IMG/VR virus record: IMGVR_UViG_3300032770_000005
Location: 62,001 to 126,000 of that record
Origin: a virus
Length of the DNA stretch: 64,000 nt
Reading direction: 5' to 3' (one strand)
Every line of letters starts with the position of its first letter. Position 1 is the stretch's first letter. Under the pieces are notes generated by a model, which was not told the DNA's origin, did not search any database, and worked only from the letters and a program-made list of their open reading frames with translations. The translations under genes and the position numbers were made by a program. Shown one piece after another: positions 23,213-31,133 of this stretch.

Positions 23213-24423
23213 CCGCTCGTACCCTCATCGACCGTGACGCGGTGGTCGCGAGGCTTCGACAGCGTGCCGAGGCCGCCGAGCGCGCAGGCCGGCACCAGTC
23301 CGGGCCACACATGATGCCGGAGCACTGGCTCCGCGAAGAGGCCGCCGCTATCGAGCGCGAGCCAGCCGCGTCGGTGCCACCAGCGAGCATCCCGGAGCGC
23401 GAGCGAGCGCTGGTGCGGGAGATGTTCAACGAAGTAGTCGAATTCTGCGCGGAGCTGTACGGCGCGTCGCCAGACGGCTTGAGCGACGAAGATGTTGCGC
23501 GAATCGTCGCTCGGGTGGACGCCACACATCCGCACTCCGAACCAAGGCCAGCGCGGGGGCTTGGTGCCTGCGACGGAGCATCTCCGGCCGCCGCGCCGAA
23601 GGTGTCGTGCAGCAAGTGCCTCGGAACGCGGCGCGTGCTCGACTGTCGAGGTAACGACGACGATCGGTGCCCATGGTGCGCCGACCCGAAGCCCGTGCCG
23701 AGCGGGTTGCGGGAGTGGTTCTCGCGCGTGCTGGACGCTGCTGCCGAGCGTGGGCTCGTCGTCTCGTCGGATGAGCGTGGCATCACCGAGGCGCTCGCCA
23801 GCGTCGGCCTGCCGCCCACCGAGCCCGTGCCGAGCGCGTTGGAGTCGGCGTGCGCGTTCTTGCAAGAGCACAGGCAACAGGTGCGCGAGATCGCATCTGC
23901 CGGCGACGGCACATCGTGGTCCGCTGAGGTTGGTGCGACCAGCTACGGACGGGCGCCGACGCTCACGGGATGCCTGTTCGCCACGGCGCGCTCCCTCGGT
24001 TGGATGCCACCCACGGAACCCAGCCAGAACCCGTTGGAGCGCGCGATGGTGCGTCACGACGCCATCGCACATCAGGCTGACGTGCTCATCGCTCGGTACG
24101 ATGAGCGAGAGCGGTGCGCGAAGGCGTGCGATGAAGCGGCCGACAGGCGCGAAGGAACGTCGCAGGATTTCTGCGTCTCCGCTCTGCGCAATCTCGCCGC
24201 CTGCATCCGCTCGCTCGGTCCCGCCGCGCCGGCGCCGCGCGCGGAAGAGGTGGCGAACATCATGACGAAGCTGATCGTGAAGAAGCTGCGCGAAGAAGTG
24301 CGCGTGCTCCGCGAGCACGAGCGCACGACGCCGAACGAACACCATGCGCTCAAGGCATGTGGTGCAGCGGATGCGTTCGAAGAACTGGCCGCCCGCATCG
24401 AGCGCGAAGGGAGCTGGCGATGA
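23209..24423 (+). CDS. Modular unknown protein with an inserted repeat unit
   Basis: 404 residues. The first 50 (LIDRDAVVARLRQRAEAAER) recur in the next gene. Residues 139-160 contain CSKCLGTRRVLDCRGN and CPWC, a zinc ribbon. A module PSALESACAFL followed by ARSLGWMPP matches the protein at 22420. DERERCAKACDEAADRREG is a common phage motif. Residues near 112-122 (PRPARGLGACDG) are coded by one complete copy of the palindromic repeat at 23539-23574, inserted in frame. Function is unknown. Confidence 0.55.
   Translation: MTARTLIDRDAVVARLRQRAEAAERAGRHQSGPHMMPEHWLREEAAAIEREPAASVPPASIPERERALVREMFNEVVEFCAELYGASPDGLSDEDVARIVARVDATHPHSEPRPARGLGACDGASPAAAPKVSCSKCLGTRRVLDCRGNDDDRCPWCADPKPVPSGLREWFSRVLDAAAERGLVVSSDERGITEALASVGLPPTEPVPSALESACAFLQEHRQQVREIASAGDGTSWSAEVGATSYGRAPTLTGCLFATARSLGWMPPTEPSQNPLERAMVRHDAIAHQADVLIARYDERERCAKACDEAADRREGTSQDFCVSALRNLAACIRSLGPAAPAPRAEEVANIMTKLIVKKLREEVRVLREHERTTPNEHHALKACGAADAFEELAARIEREGSWR
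23539..23574 (+). repeat. Palindromic repeat unit inside a coding region
   Basis: The unit ends CCTGCGAC and has the core GGCCAGCGCGGGGGCTTGG. It interrupts a module (ATHPHSEP...) that in a paralogous gene continues as ATHPRPEPVPSALES. It is in frame and adds about 12 residues. This suggests that the repeat can insert into new sites. Confidence 0.7.
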
Positions 24424-25631
24424 CGCCCGAAGAGCAGGTGCGGCTCGAACCGCGCCAGGTGGTTCTCGATCTCGTACTTGCATACTGCGCGACGATGCCG
24501 ACGTTCGGCCATGCCGCAGTACTGCACGGCAGCCTCGTGTTCGCGGCATGCAACCATCGCGGGCAGTACGTGCACATGTCGCTCCCCGTGCACTTCGATG
24601 GTGAGCCGTTCGGTGGCGACGAGTCGCGGCCGCCTCACTGGGTGCTACGCCAGCTCGGGCCGACCGTGTGGAAGCTGTCGCCGTCAGTGCTCGACGCGCA
24701 GATCCACGCGTACATCACGATCGTGAACGTCCCCGAGGGGGCGTGGACGTCAGGAGGTGTGGTGACCATCGTCGACCGAATCGCGCAACTGCGGGAGGCC
24801 GTATCGAGCCGTGTGCCCGGCCATGGACTCTCGCCTACGGAAGCGAAGCGCGTCTACGACGAAGTACGGCAGCTCGCTGACGCCATCGAGCGCGATGCGG
24901 GCGCGGAGCGCGCCGCCATGCGCGCGATCGTCGCTGCGCTGTTCCCGAAAGAGCCCGACGCGGAGCCGCCGCTCGGCGACATGCTCATGGAGATCGAAGG
25001 GCTGCGGCTCACCAGCGCTACCGCGCCGCGCCCTGGGCGCGCCATCATCGACCGAGACGCGCTGGTGGCCCAACTGCGTGAGACGGCTGCGAAGTACGAC
25101 GGCGACGGTCAGGGCATGGCTGCGCGGGCCTTCGACCTCTACGCCGACCACTTGGAGCGCAACGTAGGGGCTCATGCGGTGCACGACGCGATCTACGTCG
25201 CGTCTTCCTGGAAGAACGAGGAGCAGCCGCGTGTGGTCGAGGCACTGCGGGCCGACGGCTTCGACGTGTACGACTTCCGCAACGACGAGAGCGGCTTCCG
25301 CTGGGTCGATGTGGCGGGTCCGAAGCCGTGGAGCGCCGAGACGCTGACGCAGGCGCTGCTGCACCCGATGGCGGCACGTGCATTCTCATCCGATTTCGGC
25401 GGCATGCTCCGTGCGGCGGCGTGCGTGCTCGTGCTTCCGTGCGGCAAGAGCGCGCACCTGGAGGCCGGATGGTTCGCGGGCCAGAGCCGCCCGCTGGTCG
25501 TGTACATGCCCGAAGCGAGCGAGCCCGAGCTGATGTATCGTCTCGCGCCGCAGCTGCGGGTCGTCTCGTCGCTCGCAGACATCGGCCCGGCGCTGCGAGC
25601 AGTGCTGAAGCGAGAGGAGAGCGGACGATGA
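24420..25631 (+). CDS. Protein with deoxyribosyltransferase-like C-terminal domain
   Basis: 403 residues. The N-terminal 130 residues are of unknown type. Residues 130-255 repeat the IIDRDALVAQLRETAAKYD module. The C-terminal 150 residues (AIYVASSWKNEEQPRVVEAL, GFDVYDFRNDE and VLVLPCGKSAHLEAGWFAG) match the Rossmann-like fold of nucleoside 2-deoxyribosyltransferases, a relative of TIR and other base-glycoside hydrolases. It may cut or transfer a base from nucleosides or NAD-like molecules. The catalytic Glu is probably that of HLEAGW. Confidence 0.65.
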   Translation: MTPEEQVRLEPRQVVLDLVLAYCATMPTFGHAAVLHGSLVFAACNHRGQYVHMSLPVHFDGEPFGGDESRPPHWVLRQLGPTVWKLSPSVLDAQIHAYITIVNVPEGAWTSGGVVTIVDRIAQLREAVSSRVPGHGLSPTEAKRVYDEVRQLADAIERDAGAERAAMRAIVAALFPKEPDAEPPLGDMLMEIEGLRLTSATAPRPGRAIIDRDALVAQLRETAAKYDGDGQGMAARAFDLYADHLERNVGAHAVHDAIYVASSWKNEEQPRVVEALRADGFDVYDFRNDESGFRWVDVAGPKPWSAETLTQALLHPMAARAFSSDFGGMLRAAACVLVLPCGKSAHLEAGWFAGQSRPLVVYMPEASEPELMYRLAPQLRVVSSLADIGPALRAVLKREESGR

Positions 25632-26182
25632 AGCGCACACCCAAGAAGAAGACGCGGAAGCCGCTCTCCGGTGACATCTTCGGGATCGGACTACCGCGTG
25701 CGACGAGCGGTAACTTCCGAGTCTACGGAGACGATCCGATCGGCGTGAACCGCGACCGTTGGTTCGCTCGCAAGCGTGATGCTGAGACGGCGGCACGAAA
25801 GCGCTCGCTGCTACGACCAGGCGTCGTCTATGTCATGCACGCTCCGACGGGGTACTGGTCTAAGTACATCGGGGGCACTCGTCGCGTCATCGCGAGCGGC
25901 ACGCGCCGCACACGCCGCAACCAGCCCGTTAGGGTTGTGCTCGTCTCGTACCACGCTGATGGCAGTACTCCATATACCGGCATGCTTCACGACGAGGCCG
26001 ACAACAGTCTTGGACAGGCGGCGCGCGGCTCGCCGCTGCGTCGCGCGATTGCGGCGTCCGGAGCAGCGGATGGCGACGAGATCGAGGTTCGTGTCGTCCG
26101 CACCGGACGGCGTCCATTCGGAGATCGGAAGGTCAGGCTGGTGGCGCCCCACAAGTACGAGCGCGAGGAGAGCGGACGGTGA
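25628..26182 (+). CDS. Unknown basic protein
   Basis: 184 residues, ATGA overlap. The start KRTPKKKTRKPLSGDIFG is Lys-rich. The core holds RDRWFARKRDAETAARKRS and VYVMHAPTGYWSKYIGG, and the end is EREESGR as in its neighbours. A short fingerprint GDEIEVRVVRTGRRPFG looks like beta structure. No family. GC is slightly lower than in neighbours. Confidence 0.5.
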   Translation: MKRTPKKKTRKPLSGDIFGIGLPRATSGNFRVYGDDPIGVNRDRWFARKRDAETAARKRSLLRPGVVYVMHAPTGYWSKYIGGTRRVIASGTRRTRRNQPVRVVLVSYHADGSTPYTGMLHDEADNSLGQAARGSPLRRAIAASGAADGDEIEVRVVRTGRRPFGDRKVRLVAPHKYEREESGR

Positions 26183-27033
26183 CGCGTGACGAAGCAAGCC
26201 GCTTGCGTGAACTGGTCCAGGCGGCGCACGAGTTCGGCGTTCGCTCGCGCGACGTCGCGCAGGGACAGTGCGGCCCCGAGACATGGGCCGCTTCTCAGCG
26301 GCGCCTGCAATTCGCTGCCGTGGCGCTCTCGCTCGACGACCTGCCCCCGGAGCCGGCGGCCGGGAGCCCGGAAGCTCTCGCGCCAGTATGGGCGCTCGTC
26401 CGCGTGGTCGAGGAGGCGTGCGGCAACGACGCGGGCAAGGTTCTATCGAACATCGACGAGATGGTGCGCAAGACCATCGCCACGGCCCTCGCGATGGAGC
26501 GAGAGCGGTGCGCGAAGGTGTGCGACGAGCGCGCGGACGAGTTCGCCAAGATGCTCAGCGAGTTCCTCGCGCAGGGCGGCTTGAAGGGCGACGCTTGGGT
26601 AAGGACGCAGATGTATTGTGAGCAGGCGTGCACCGGCGACGCGCATCGCATCCGTACTCTGGGTCCTGCTGCGCCTGCATCGCAAGAGCCGTTGCACGCC
26701 GTTGCGGCGGAGCGCGAGCGGATCCTCGCGCTCTGCGCAAAGCATTACAATGCCGCAGTCCAACTGCGACAGCGGCTCGGCGCCGGTGGTGAGCCGCTGC
26801 TGATCGCGAAAGCGAACGCCGCGACTGACGCGGTGGGCTCGCTGTCGGACGAGATCCGCGCTCTCGGCCCCGCCGCGCCGCCCTCGTCTCACGCCGAGGT
26901 GGTGGCGAGGATCGTGGCGAACCTGCGGGAACGAGCAGAGGAATGGAGCCGTGCCCAGAGCGAGAGCGGGTACATCGCGCTTGTTGCTGCGGCAGACGCC
27001 ATCGAGCGCGAGGAGAGCGGGCGGAAGCCGTGA
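26179..27033 (+). CDS. Unknown helical protein with ERERCAK motif
   Basis: 284 residues from GTG 26179. Two modules, ALAMERERCAKVCDERAD and AAERERILALCAKHYNAA, are typical of phage accessory proteins. HAEVVARIVANLRERAEEW matches an element of the upstream genes (EEVANIMTKLI). The common ending AIEREESGR is shared with three neighbours. The operon therefore looks like a family of shuffled modules. Function unknown. Confidence 0.5.
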   Translation: MTRDEASRLRELVQAAHEFGVRSRDVAQGQCGPETWAASQRRLQFAAVALSLDDLPPEPAAGSPEALAPVWALVRVVEEACGNDAGKVLSNIDEMVRKTIATALAMERERCAKVCDERADEFAKMLSEFLAQGGLKGDAWVRTQMYCEQACTGDAHRIRTLGPAAPASQEPLHAVAAERERILALCAKHYNAAVQLRQRLGAGGEPLLIAKANAATDAVGSLSDEIRALGPAAPPSSHAEVVARIVANLRERAEEWSRAQSESGYIALVAAADAIEREESGRKP

Positions 27034-27293
27034 GCCCGTACCGAGAACCAGCGCCGAAGGAGAAGGCCAAGATGTGGAGCAAGGTCAGTGTGTTCTGGCG
27101 CATCACCGGCGCCGCGTGGATGGCGTGGCTCTCGTTCGGCGTCGCGTTCGACTCGCTCCCGACGCTGGACGAGGTGGTGCGCTGGATCGCCATCGGCATG
27201 GCCGTGACTTGGTCGTGCGTCGTATTCGCGCTGGTGGCACGCTGGATCGCCGCGGAGGCGGACAAGCATGGGCGGCACGGAGACGGCACATGA
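27030..27293 (+). CDS. Small membrane protein with two spans
   Basis: 87 residues from GTG 27030 (GTGA overlap); ATG 27072 has AAGGAG upstream and would give 73 residues. Two hydrophobic helices: ITGAAWMAWLSFGVAF and WIAIGMAVTWSCVVFALVA. A short basic N-terminus faces the cytoplasm by the positive-inside rule. No family is recognised; its place beside MazG suggests an accessory role in infection. Confidence 0.5.
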   Translation: MSPYREPAPKEKAKMWSKVSVFWRITGAAWMAWLSFGVAFDSLPTLDEVVRWIAIGMAVTWSCVVFALVARWIAAEADKHGRHGDGT

Positions 27294-27820
27294 CTGATCT
27301 CAGGGAGATCGCCCAACGTTCGGGGCGCACCGCCATCGACCGCGGCTTCGAGCCGCCTTCGTGGACGAACTACCCCGTGAAGATGATGGGCGTGGTGACC
27401 GAGATCGAAGAGGCCATCGCGGCGCTGGAGGCCGAGAGCCTCACGGATGCAGGCGAAGAACTCGCCGACATCGTGCTGCGCGCCACCGACATGCTCGAAA
27501 CGGTCTGGGGTGCCGACTGGAGCGCGTCGCGCATCGAAGATCGTGAGCCCATGACCAGGCTGCTCATGTGCGAGCCGCGCATGGCCTTCGCGCCGCACAT
27601 GAAGATGGTGTGGAAGAGCATCCAGTACTGGCGGCAGACGCTCGATCCGCGAGATCCGGCTCGCGGCGTGGACACGCGCATCGCGCTGGAGCTGATCGTA
27701 CTGGAGACGTTCCGTCTCGCAGACCGGCTCGGCGTCGACCTCATGCTCGTGATGTCCGCGAAGCTCGACTACAATGCGCAGCGGCCGAAGCTGCACGGCA
27801 AGGTCCAGGCGTCGTTCTAG
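27290..27820 (+). CDS. MazG-like nucleotide pyrophosphohydrolase
   Basis: 176 residues. The metal site of all-alpha NTP pyrophosphatases is present: EIEEAIAALEAE (ExxEA type) and EELADIVLRATDML (ExxD type). Flanking helices contain KMVWKSIQYWRQTLD and ALELIVLETFRLAD. The family removes pyrophosphate from NTPs or from signalling nucleotides such as ppGpp. In a virus it may clean the nucleotide pool or disarm alarms. ATG 27290 lies in an ATGA overlap. Confidence 0.7.
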   Translation: MTDLREIAQRSGRTAIDRGFEPPSWTNYPVKMMGVVTEIEEAIAALEAESLTDAGEELADIVLRATDMLETVWGADWSASRIEDREPMTRLLMCEPRMAFAPHMKMVWKSIQYWRQTLDPRDPARGVDTRIALELIVLETFRLADRLGVDLMLVMSAKLDYNAQRPKLHGKVQASF

Positions 27821-27837
27821 CATCCAGAGAGGCGATC

Positions 27838-28923
27838 GTGACCAAGCTCTCCAAGAAGCCCACGTATCTAGGATGTAAACAGGGTCCCACACTCAGTCAC
27901 GTTCGTACGGAGCCATGGGTATGCCGGCGGTGTGGAAAACAGGCATGCGCGCGCTGTGTCAAGCACTTTTGGAAGAGTTTAGGCGGTCACACCGAGCCAG
28001 AAGCCTCCGGGGGTTGGAGATTCGTGGGCCAACGAGTGGCCACATGCGCAACGTGTTCGCATGAGCTTGCGCAGACCAAGAAGACGATACGTAGCAACGT
28101 GCTCCTCGCCAAGCCGCCGAGAGTCGTCCATCGCCTCATCGACACGCGCGGCTTCCGACGTCTGTTCGGCCGAGCACCACGCGACTCCGACTACGAGGGC
28201 GTGCACACGACGGGCAGTCGGCTGATCGCCGGCGCGTACGCGATGAGCAGCTGGCACGACCCCCGCAGCTATCCCCGCGGCTACCCAGTCATCGTCACGC
28301 TCGACGTGAGCGGGCTCAAGCCGCTGCCCGACGTCGACGCCCTGCTCTTCGGCGCCCAGGCCGTCGCCGACCTCTTGCCGCAGTACCGCGAACGCGCCGC
28401 CGCCGGTGAGACCTTCTACGCGATGCTGAACGACGACGACTTCTCCGAGGCCGAGGTCCAGGTCGGCGACGATCCCGCCGCCTTCATCTTCGAGGACGTC
28501 GGTACGCATGTGCTGAACGCTATCGATGGGGAGCGAGACCCAGAAGCGGTGTTCCGGGAGTTCCTCAAGACCGGCGCGCTGCCCGACAGCGTGCTCACGC
28601 GTCTGGTCGATCAGCAGCGCTATCTCGACGACTTCGACCTCGACCGCGTCGTACGCGTCGAAGCGCTGCGTCCGTGGTGGCACGAGGTGCTGCACGCTGA
28701 TGACGAGATGATTCCGGCGATCGAACGGAGCGGCTACACGGTCTTCACGATCGATGACTGGCCGTTCACCGCTGTCGGCCCGACCAAGACGGTGTGGCAG
28801 GCGCCGGACGCCGAGGCGCGCGAGGACGTCGAGTACCACGGAACGACGAGCATCGTGATCTCGCTGGCGTTCCCTGGGCTCATCCCCGAGAAGTCGCCGT
28901 TTCCGATCGAGCAAGACGAATGA
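27838..28923 (+). CDS. Zinc-finger protein with possible ART-like domain
   Basis: 361 residues from GTG 27838, with AGAGAGG upstream. The N-terminal 80 residues hold CRRCGKQACARCVKHF and CATC, a zinc finger. The centre has YEGVHTTGSRLIAGAYAMSS and YPVIVTLDVSGLKPLPD, which resemble the strands of ADP-ribosyltransferase-fold proteins, and EYHGTTS occurs near the C-terminus. The order of these elements is not the usual one, so the assignment is weak. The 5' part of the gene is lower in GC than its surroundings. Confidence 0.45.
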   Translation: MTKLSKKPTYLGCKQGPTLSHVRTEPWVCRRCGKQACARCVKHFWKSLGGHTEPEASGGWRFVGQRVATCATCSHELAQTKKTIRSNVLLAKPPRVVHRLIDTRGFRRLFGRAPRDSDYEGVHTTGSRLIAGAYAMSSWHDPRSYPRGYPVIVTLDVSGLKPLPDVDALLFGAQAVADLLPQYRERAAAGETFYAMLNDDDFSEAEVQVGDDPAAFIFEDVGTHVLNAIDGERDPEAVFREFLKTGALPDSVLTRLVDQQRYLDDFDLDRVVRVEALRPWWHEVLHADDEMIPAIERSGYTVFTIDDWPFTAVGPTKTVWQAPDAEAREDVEYHGTTSIVISLAFPGLIPEKSPFPIEQDE

Positions 28924-29480
28924 CCGGGCGACGAGGCGACCCGTCGTACACGCCGCCGACCGACGAGGAGCGACGCCTCGGCTACTACCTCGACTGCGTC
29001 AGCTGCGGCCGCCCGTGGGCGCTGCGCAGCTGCGTGCCGCACTTGCATCGCTGCCGCTCCTGCGCTCGCTCGTGGTGGCGCGACTACCGCCAGGCGGCGC
29101 GCCAAGGGCTGCCGCGGCCGAGCCTGCTAGGGCAGATCGCGCCGCATCCCTTCGCCTCGAAGGCGCTGAACCGCACGGTCGATCTGAACGCTCCGGGGCT
29201 CCTCGACCTGGTCGAGCAGGACCCGAAGTTCGCGAAGGAGCTGGACGCGTACATCGCCAGCCTGCGGCACGCCGACAGCAGCAAGCCGCCGCTGCGCGGC
29301 GCGGCCCTGAGCCTATCGGGACGGCCGCGTCGCCGCGCCGTGCGCGTGCCGCTCGATGAAGACCCTACGCCCGAGCCGCCCATCTCCCGAGCGGCAGCCA
29401 AGGAGGTCGAGCGCCTGGTCGACGAGGTGCTCGTCGGCGACGTGATCGATGCCGGAGCGGTGCCGCGTCGGCGCGCGTGA
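28920..29480 (+). CDS. Zinc-ribbon protein of unknown function
   Basis: 186 residues, ATGA overlap. CVSCGRPW and CRSCARSWWRDY make a zinc ribbon in the first 60 residues. The rest is charged, with LDLVEQDPKFAKELDAYIAS and a C-terminal helix EVERLVDEVLVGDV. It may bind nucleic acid. Repeat cluster 3 starts at its stop codon. Confidence 0.5.
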   Translation: MTGRRGDPSYTPPTDEERRLGYYLDCVSCGRPWALRSCVPHLHRCRSCARSWWRDYRQAARQGLPRPSLLGQIAPHPFASKALNRTVDLNAPGLLDLVEQDPKFAKELDAYIASLRHADSSKPPLRGAALSLSGRPRRRAVRVPLDEDPTPEPPISRAAAKEVERLVDEVLVGDVIDAGAVPRRRA

Positions 29481-29705
29481 GAGGCCTGCGCGGGGGCATG
29501 GTGCTCGCGACGCGCTCGCGACGAACCACGAGAGCCGGCGACGCGCCCATCCCGAAGCCAGCGCGGGGGCTTCGTGCCTGCGACTCGTGACGGAAGTTTC
29601 TCGTGGCTGACCTGTTGCATTCTGTCGAAAGGCCAGCGCGGAGGCTCTCATGTCCGCGACATGCAGTTCCACGACTGAGCCAGCGCGAGGGCTTGTGCTC
29701 GCGAC
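29478..29705 (+). repeat. Repeat cluster 3: four palindromic units
   Basis: Units end near 29511, 29584, 29660 and 29705, each with GCGAC. The last two and the 18-base spacer between them (29661-29678) are nearly identical to the reverse complement of two units and their spacer in the 44-kb array (about 44240-44320). The gap to the next gene (29706-29781) holds no other feature I can see. Confidence 0.75.
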
Positions 29706-29781
29706 GGTGTCACGTTCACTGGCGCTTCTGCGACGCGATGCCCGCTAGCCGACGTCCGGCGCCCATGCGACGATCGCGGTG

Positions 29782-30192
29782 ATGTTGTCCAACGGCAGCA
29801 GCTCCTCCTACGGGTCCAACGCGTACAACACCGCGTCCAACGCGCCGTACACGACTGGCACATGGTCCCGGTTCTACGACAACGGCGGCACGACCTGGTC
29901 TCGACAGCCGCCTCGCGTGGCCGACCGCAGGCTGAGCAAGGTCGGCGAGCGCATCCACCAGCGCCTCACGGAGATGGCCCGCCAGCTCGACCTGACCATC
30001 GACGAAACCGCCGTGCTCATGGAGGCCGAGGTCGCACGTCAGCATCGCGCGCTCCAGCTCCGCACGCTCGGCGTCGAGTGCCAGAGCACGCAGGCCCGGG
30101 CGACCGCTCGCCGACACCAGCGCCCAGCCGCGCCCACGGCCCAGGCACAGGCCGCGCTCTCCGTCAGGCGGTTCGCGCAGAGGGTGCGCTGA
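29782..30192 (+). CDS. Unknown protein with Ser/Tyr/Gly-rich N-terminus
   Basis: 136 residues from ATG 29782; GTG 29779 is adjacent. The first 45 residues are low-complexity (SNGSSSSYGSNAYNTASN). The rest is a long helix with KVGERIHQRLTEMARQLDLT and a basic C-terminus (ARRHQRP, RRFAQRVR). It could be a structural or scaffolding-like protein. It overlaps the next gene by TGATG. Confidence 0.45.
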   Translation: MLSNGSSSSYGSNAYNTASNAPYTTGTWSRFYDNGGTTWSRQPPRVADRRLSKVGERIHQRLTEMARQLDLTIDETAVLMEAEVARQHRALQLRTLGVECQSTQARATARRHQRPAAPTAQAQAALSVRRFAQRVR

Positions 30193-31133
30193 TGCGCAAG
30201 AACCCGCGGCCGCCCCTCGCTCCCGACTTCGACGAGCTGGTGCGCATCTGGTTGCAGCGCCGCGACGACTTCAAGCTGTGCGCCGAGCTGTCGAACGTCG
30301 CGCCGCCACACTTGAGGATCTGGCCCGAGAAGCGCGGCTACGGATGCTTCGCAGAGGTCAGCCCGACACACAAGCGCGTCGTCATGTACCGGCGCGGCTT
30401 CCTCGACCGGCCCACCGACATCGCGGCGATGGCCTTGGTCGCCGAGACGGGGCTGCTGGACGACTACGAGATCTTCGAGACCGACGAGGTGACCAACGAG
30501 CTGGTGCCCGTAGGGCTCACGATGCGCTCGCTGCTCTCTGCGATCCACGAGGTGCAGGAAGAGAGCATCGTCCGACACGATCCTCGAAGCGATCTGCCCG
30601 ACGAGCCGCGCACGTTCAAGTACCTCGCGCGGTACAGCCCGCAGGAGATGGAGTGGTACCACGCGACGCTCGCCTCCCGCGTGCCTTCAATCTTGAAGCA
30701 CGGCCTGTTGCCGTCCTCGCTCCAGGAAGGGCGGGTCGAAGGCTGGTCGCCTAGCTGGAACTTCGGCCTCCAGCCGGCCGTGTACCTCACGGCCTACGAG
30801 GACCGAGCCGCGAGGATTGCCGAGACGCTGGCGCTGCGCAACGCGGAGCCCGCGACCCTGCTGGTCGTCGACGGTGCGGGCCTGATCGACACCAAGCTCC
30901 TCACCTACGACGAAGATGCTCTACGCAACGAGTTCTCGTCGTACCCGTACTACGAGCACTACGACCAAGCCTTCCCGCAGTGGGTCACGAGCGCCGAGCA
31001 TCGCGGCACCGAGTCCATCGCCTACCTCGGCCGCATCGGGCCTTCCGCAATCCACCCGCTCGCCACCGTGCGCCTGGTCGAGCACGATGGCGAGGTCGAT
31101 CTGGAGTGGGACGATGAGCAAGACCGAGACTGA
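30192..31133 (+). CDS. ADP-ribosyltransferase-fold (KptA/DarT-like) protein
   Basis: 313 residues. Residues 155-300 carry EWYHATLASRVPSILKHGLL (the YHxT strand and helix), PAVYLTAYEDRAARIAE and then ESIAYLGRIGPSAI, a pattern shared by KptA, DarT and related NAD-using transferases (H-Y-E type). The N-terminal 150 residues, with MYRRGFLDRPTDIAAMALV, are a separate domain. It may modify RNA, DNA or proteins with ADP-ribose. The family relation is by motif only; catalytic activity is not proven. Confidence 0.6.
   Translation: MRKNPRPPLAPDFDELVRIWLQRRDDFKLCAELSNVAPPHLRIWPEKRGYGCFAEVSPTHKRVVMYRRGFLDRPTDIAAMALVAETGLLDDYEIFETDEVTNELVPVGLTMRSLLSAIHEVQEESIVRHDPRSDLPDEPRTFKYLARYSPQEMEWYHATLASRVPSILKHGLLPSSLQEGRVEGWSPSWNFGLQPAVYLTAYEDRAARIAETLALRNAEPATLLVVDGAGLIDTKLLTYDEDALRNEFSSYPYYEHYDQAFPQWVTSAEHRGTESIAYLGRIGPSAIHPLATVRLVEHDGEVDLEWDDEQDRD

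Noticed and set aside
23098-24549. Minus-strand frame of 483 residues in the accessory operon
   Set aside because: The plus-strand genes there are coupled by ATGA overlaps and carry recognisable modules; the minus frame has neither.
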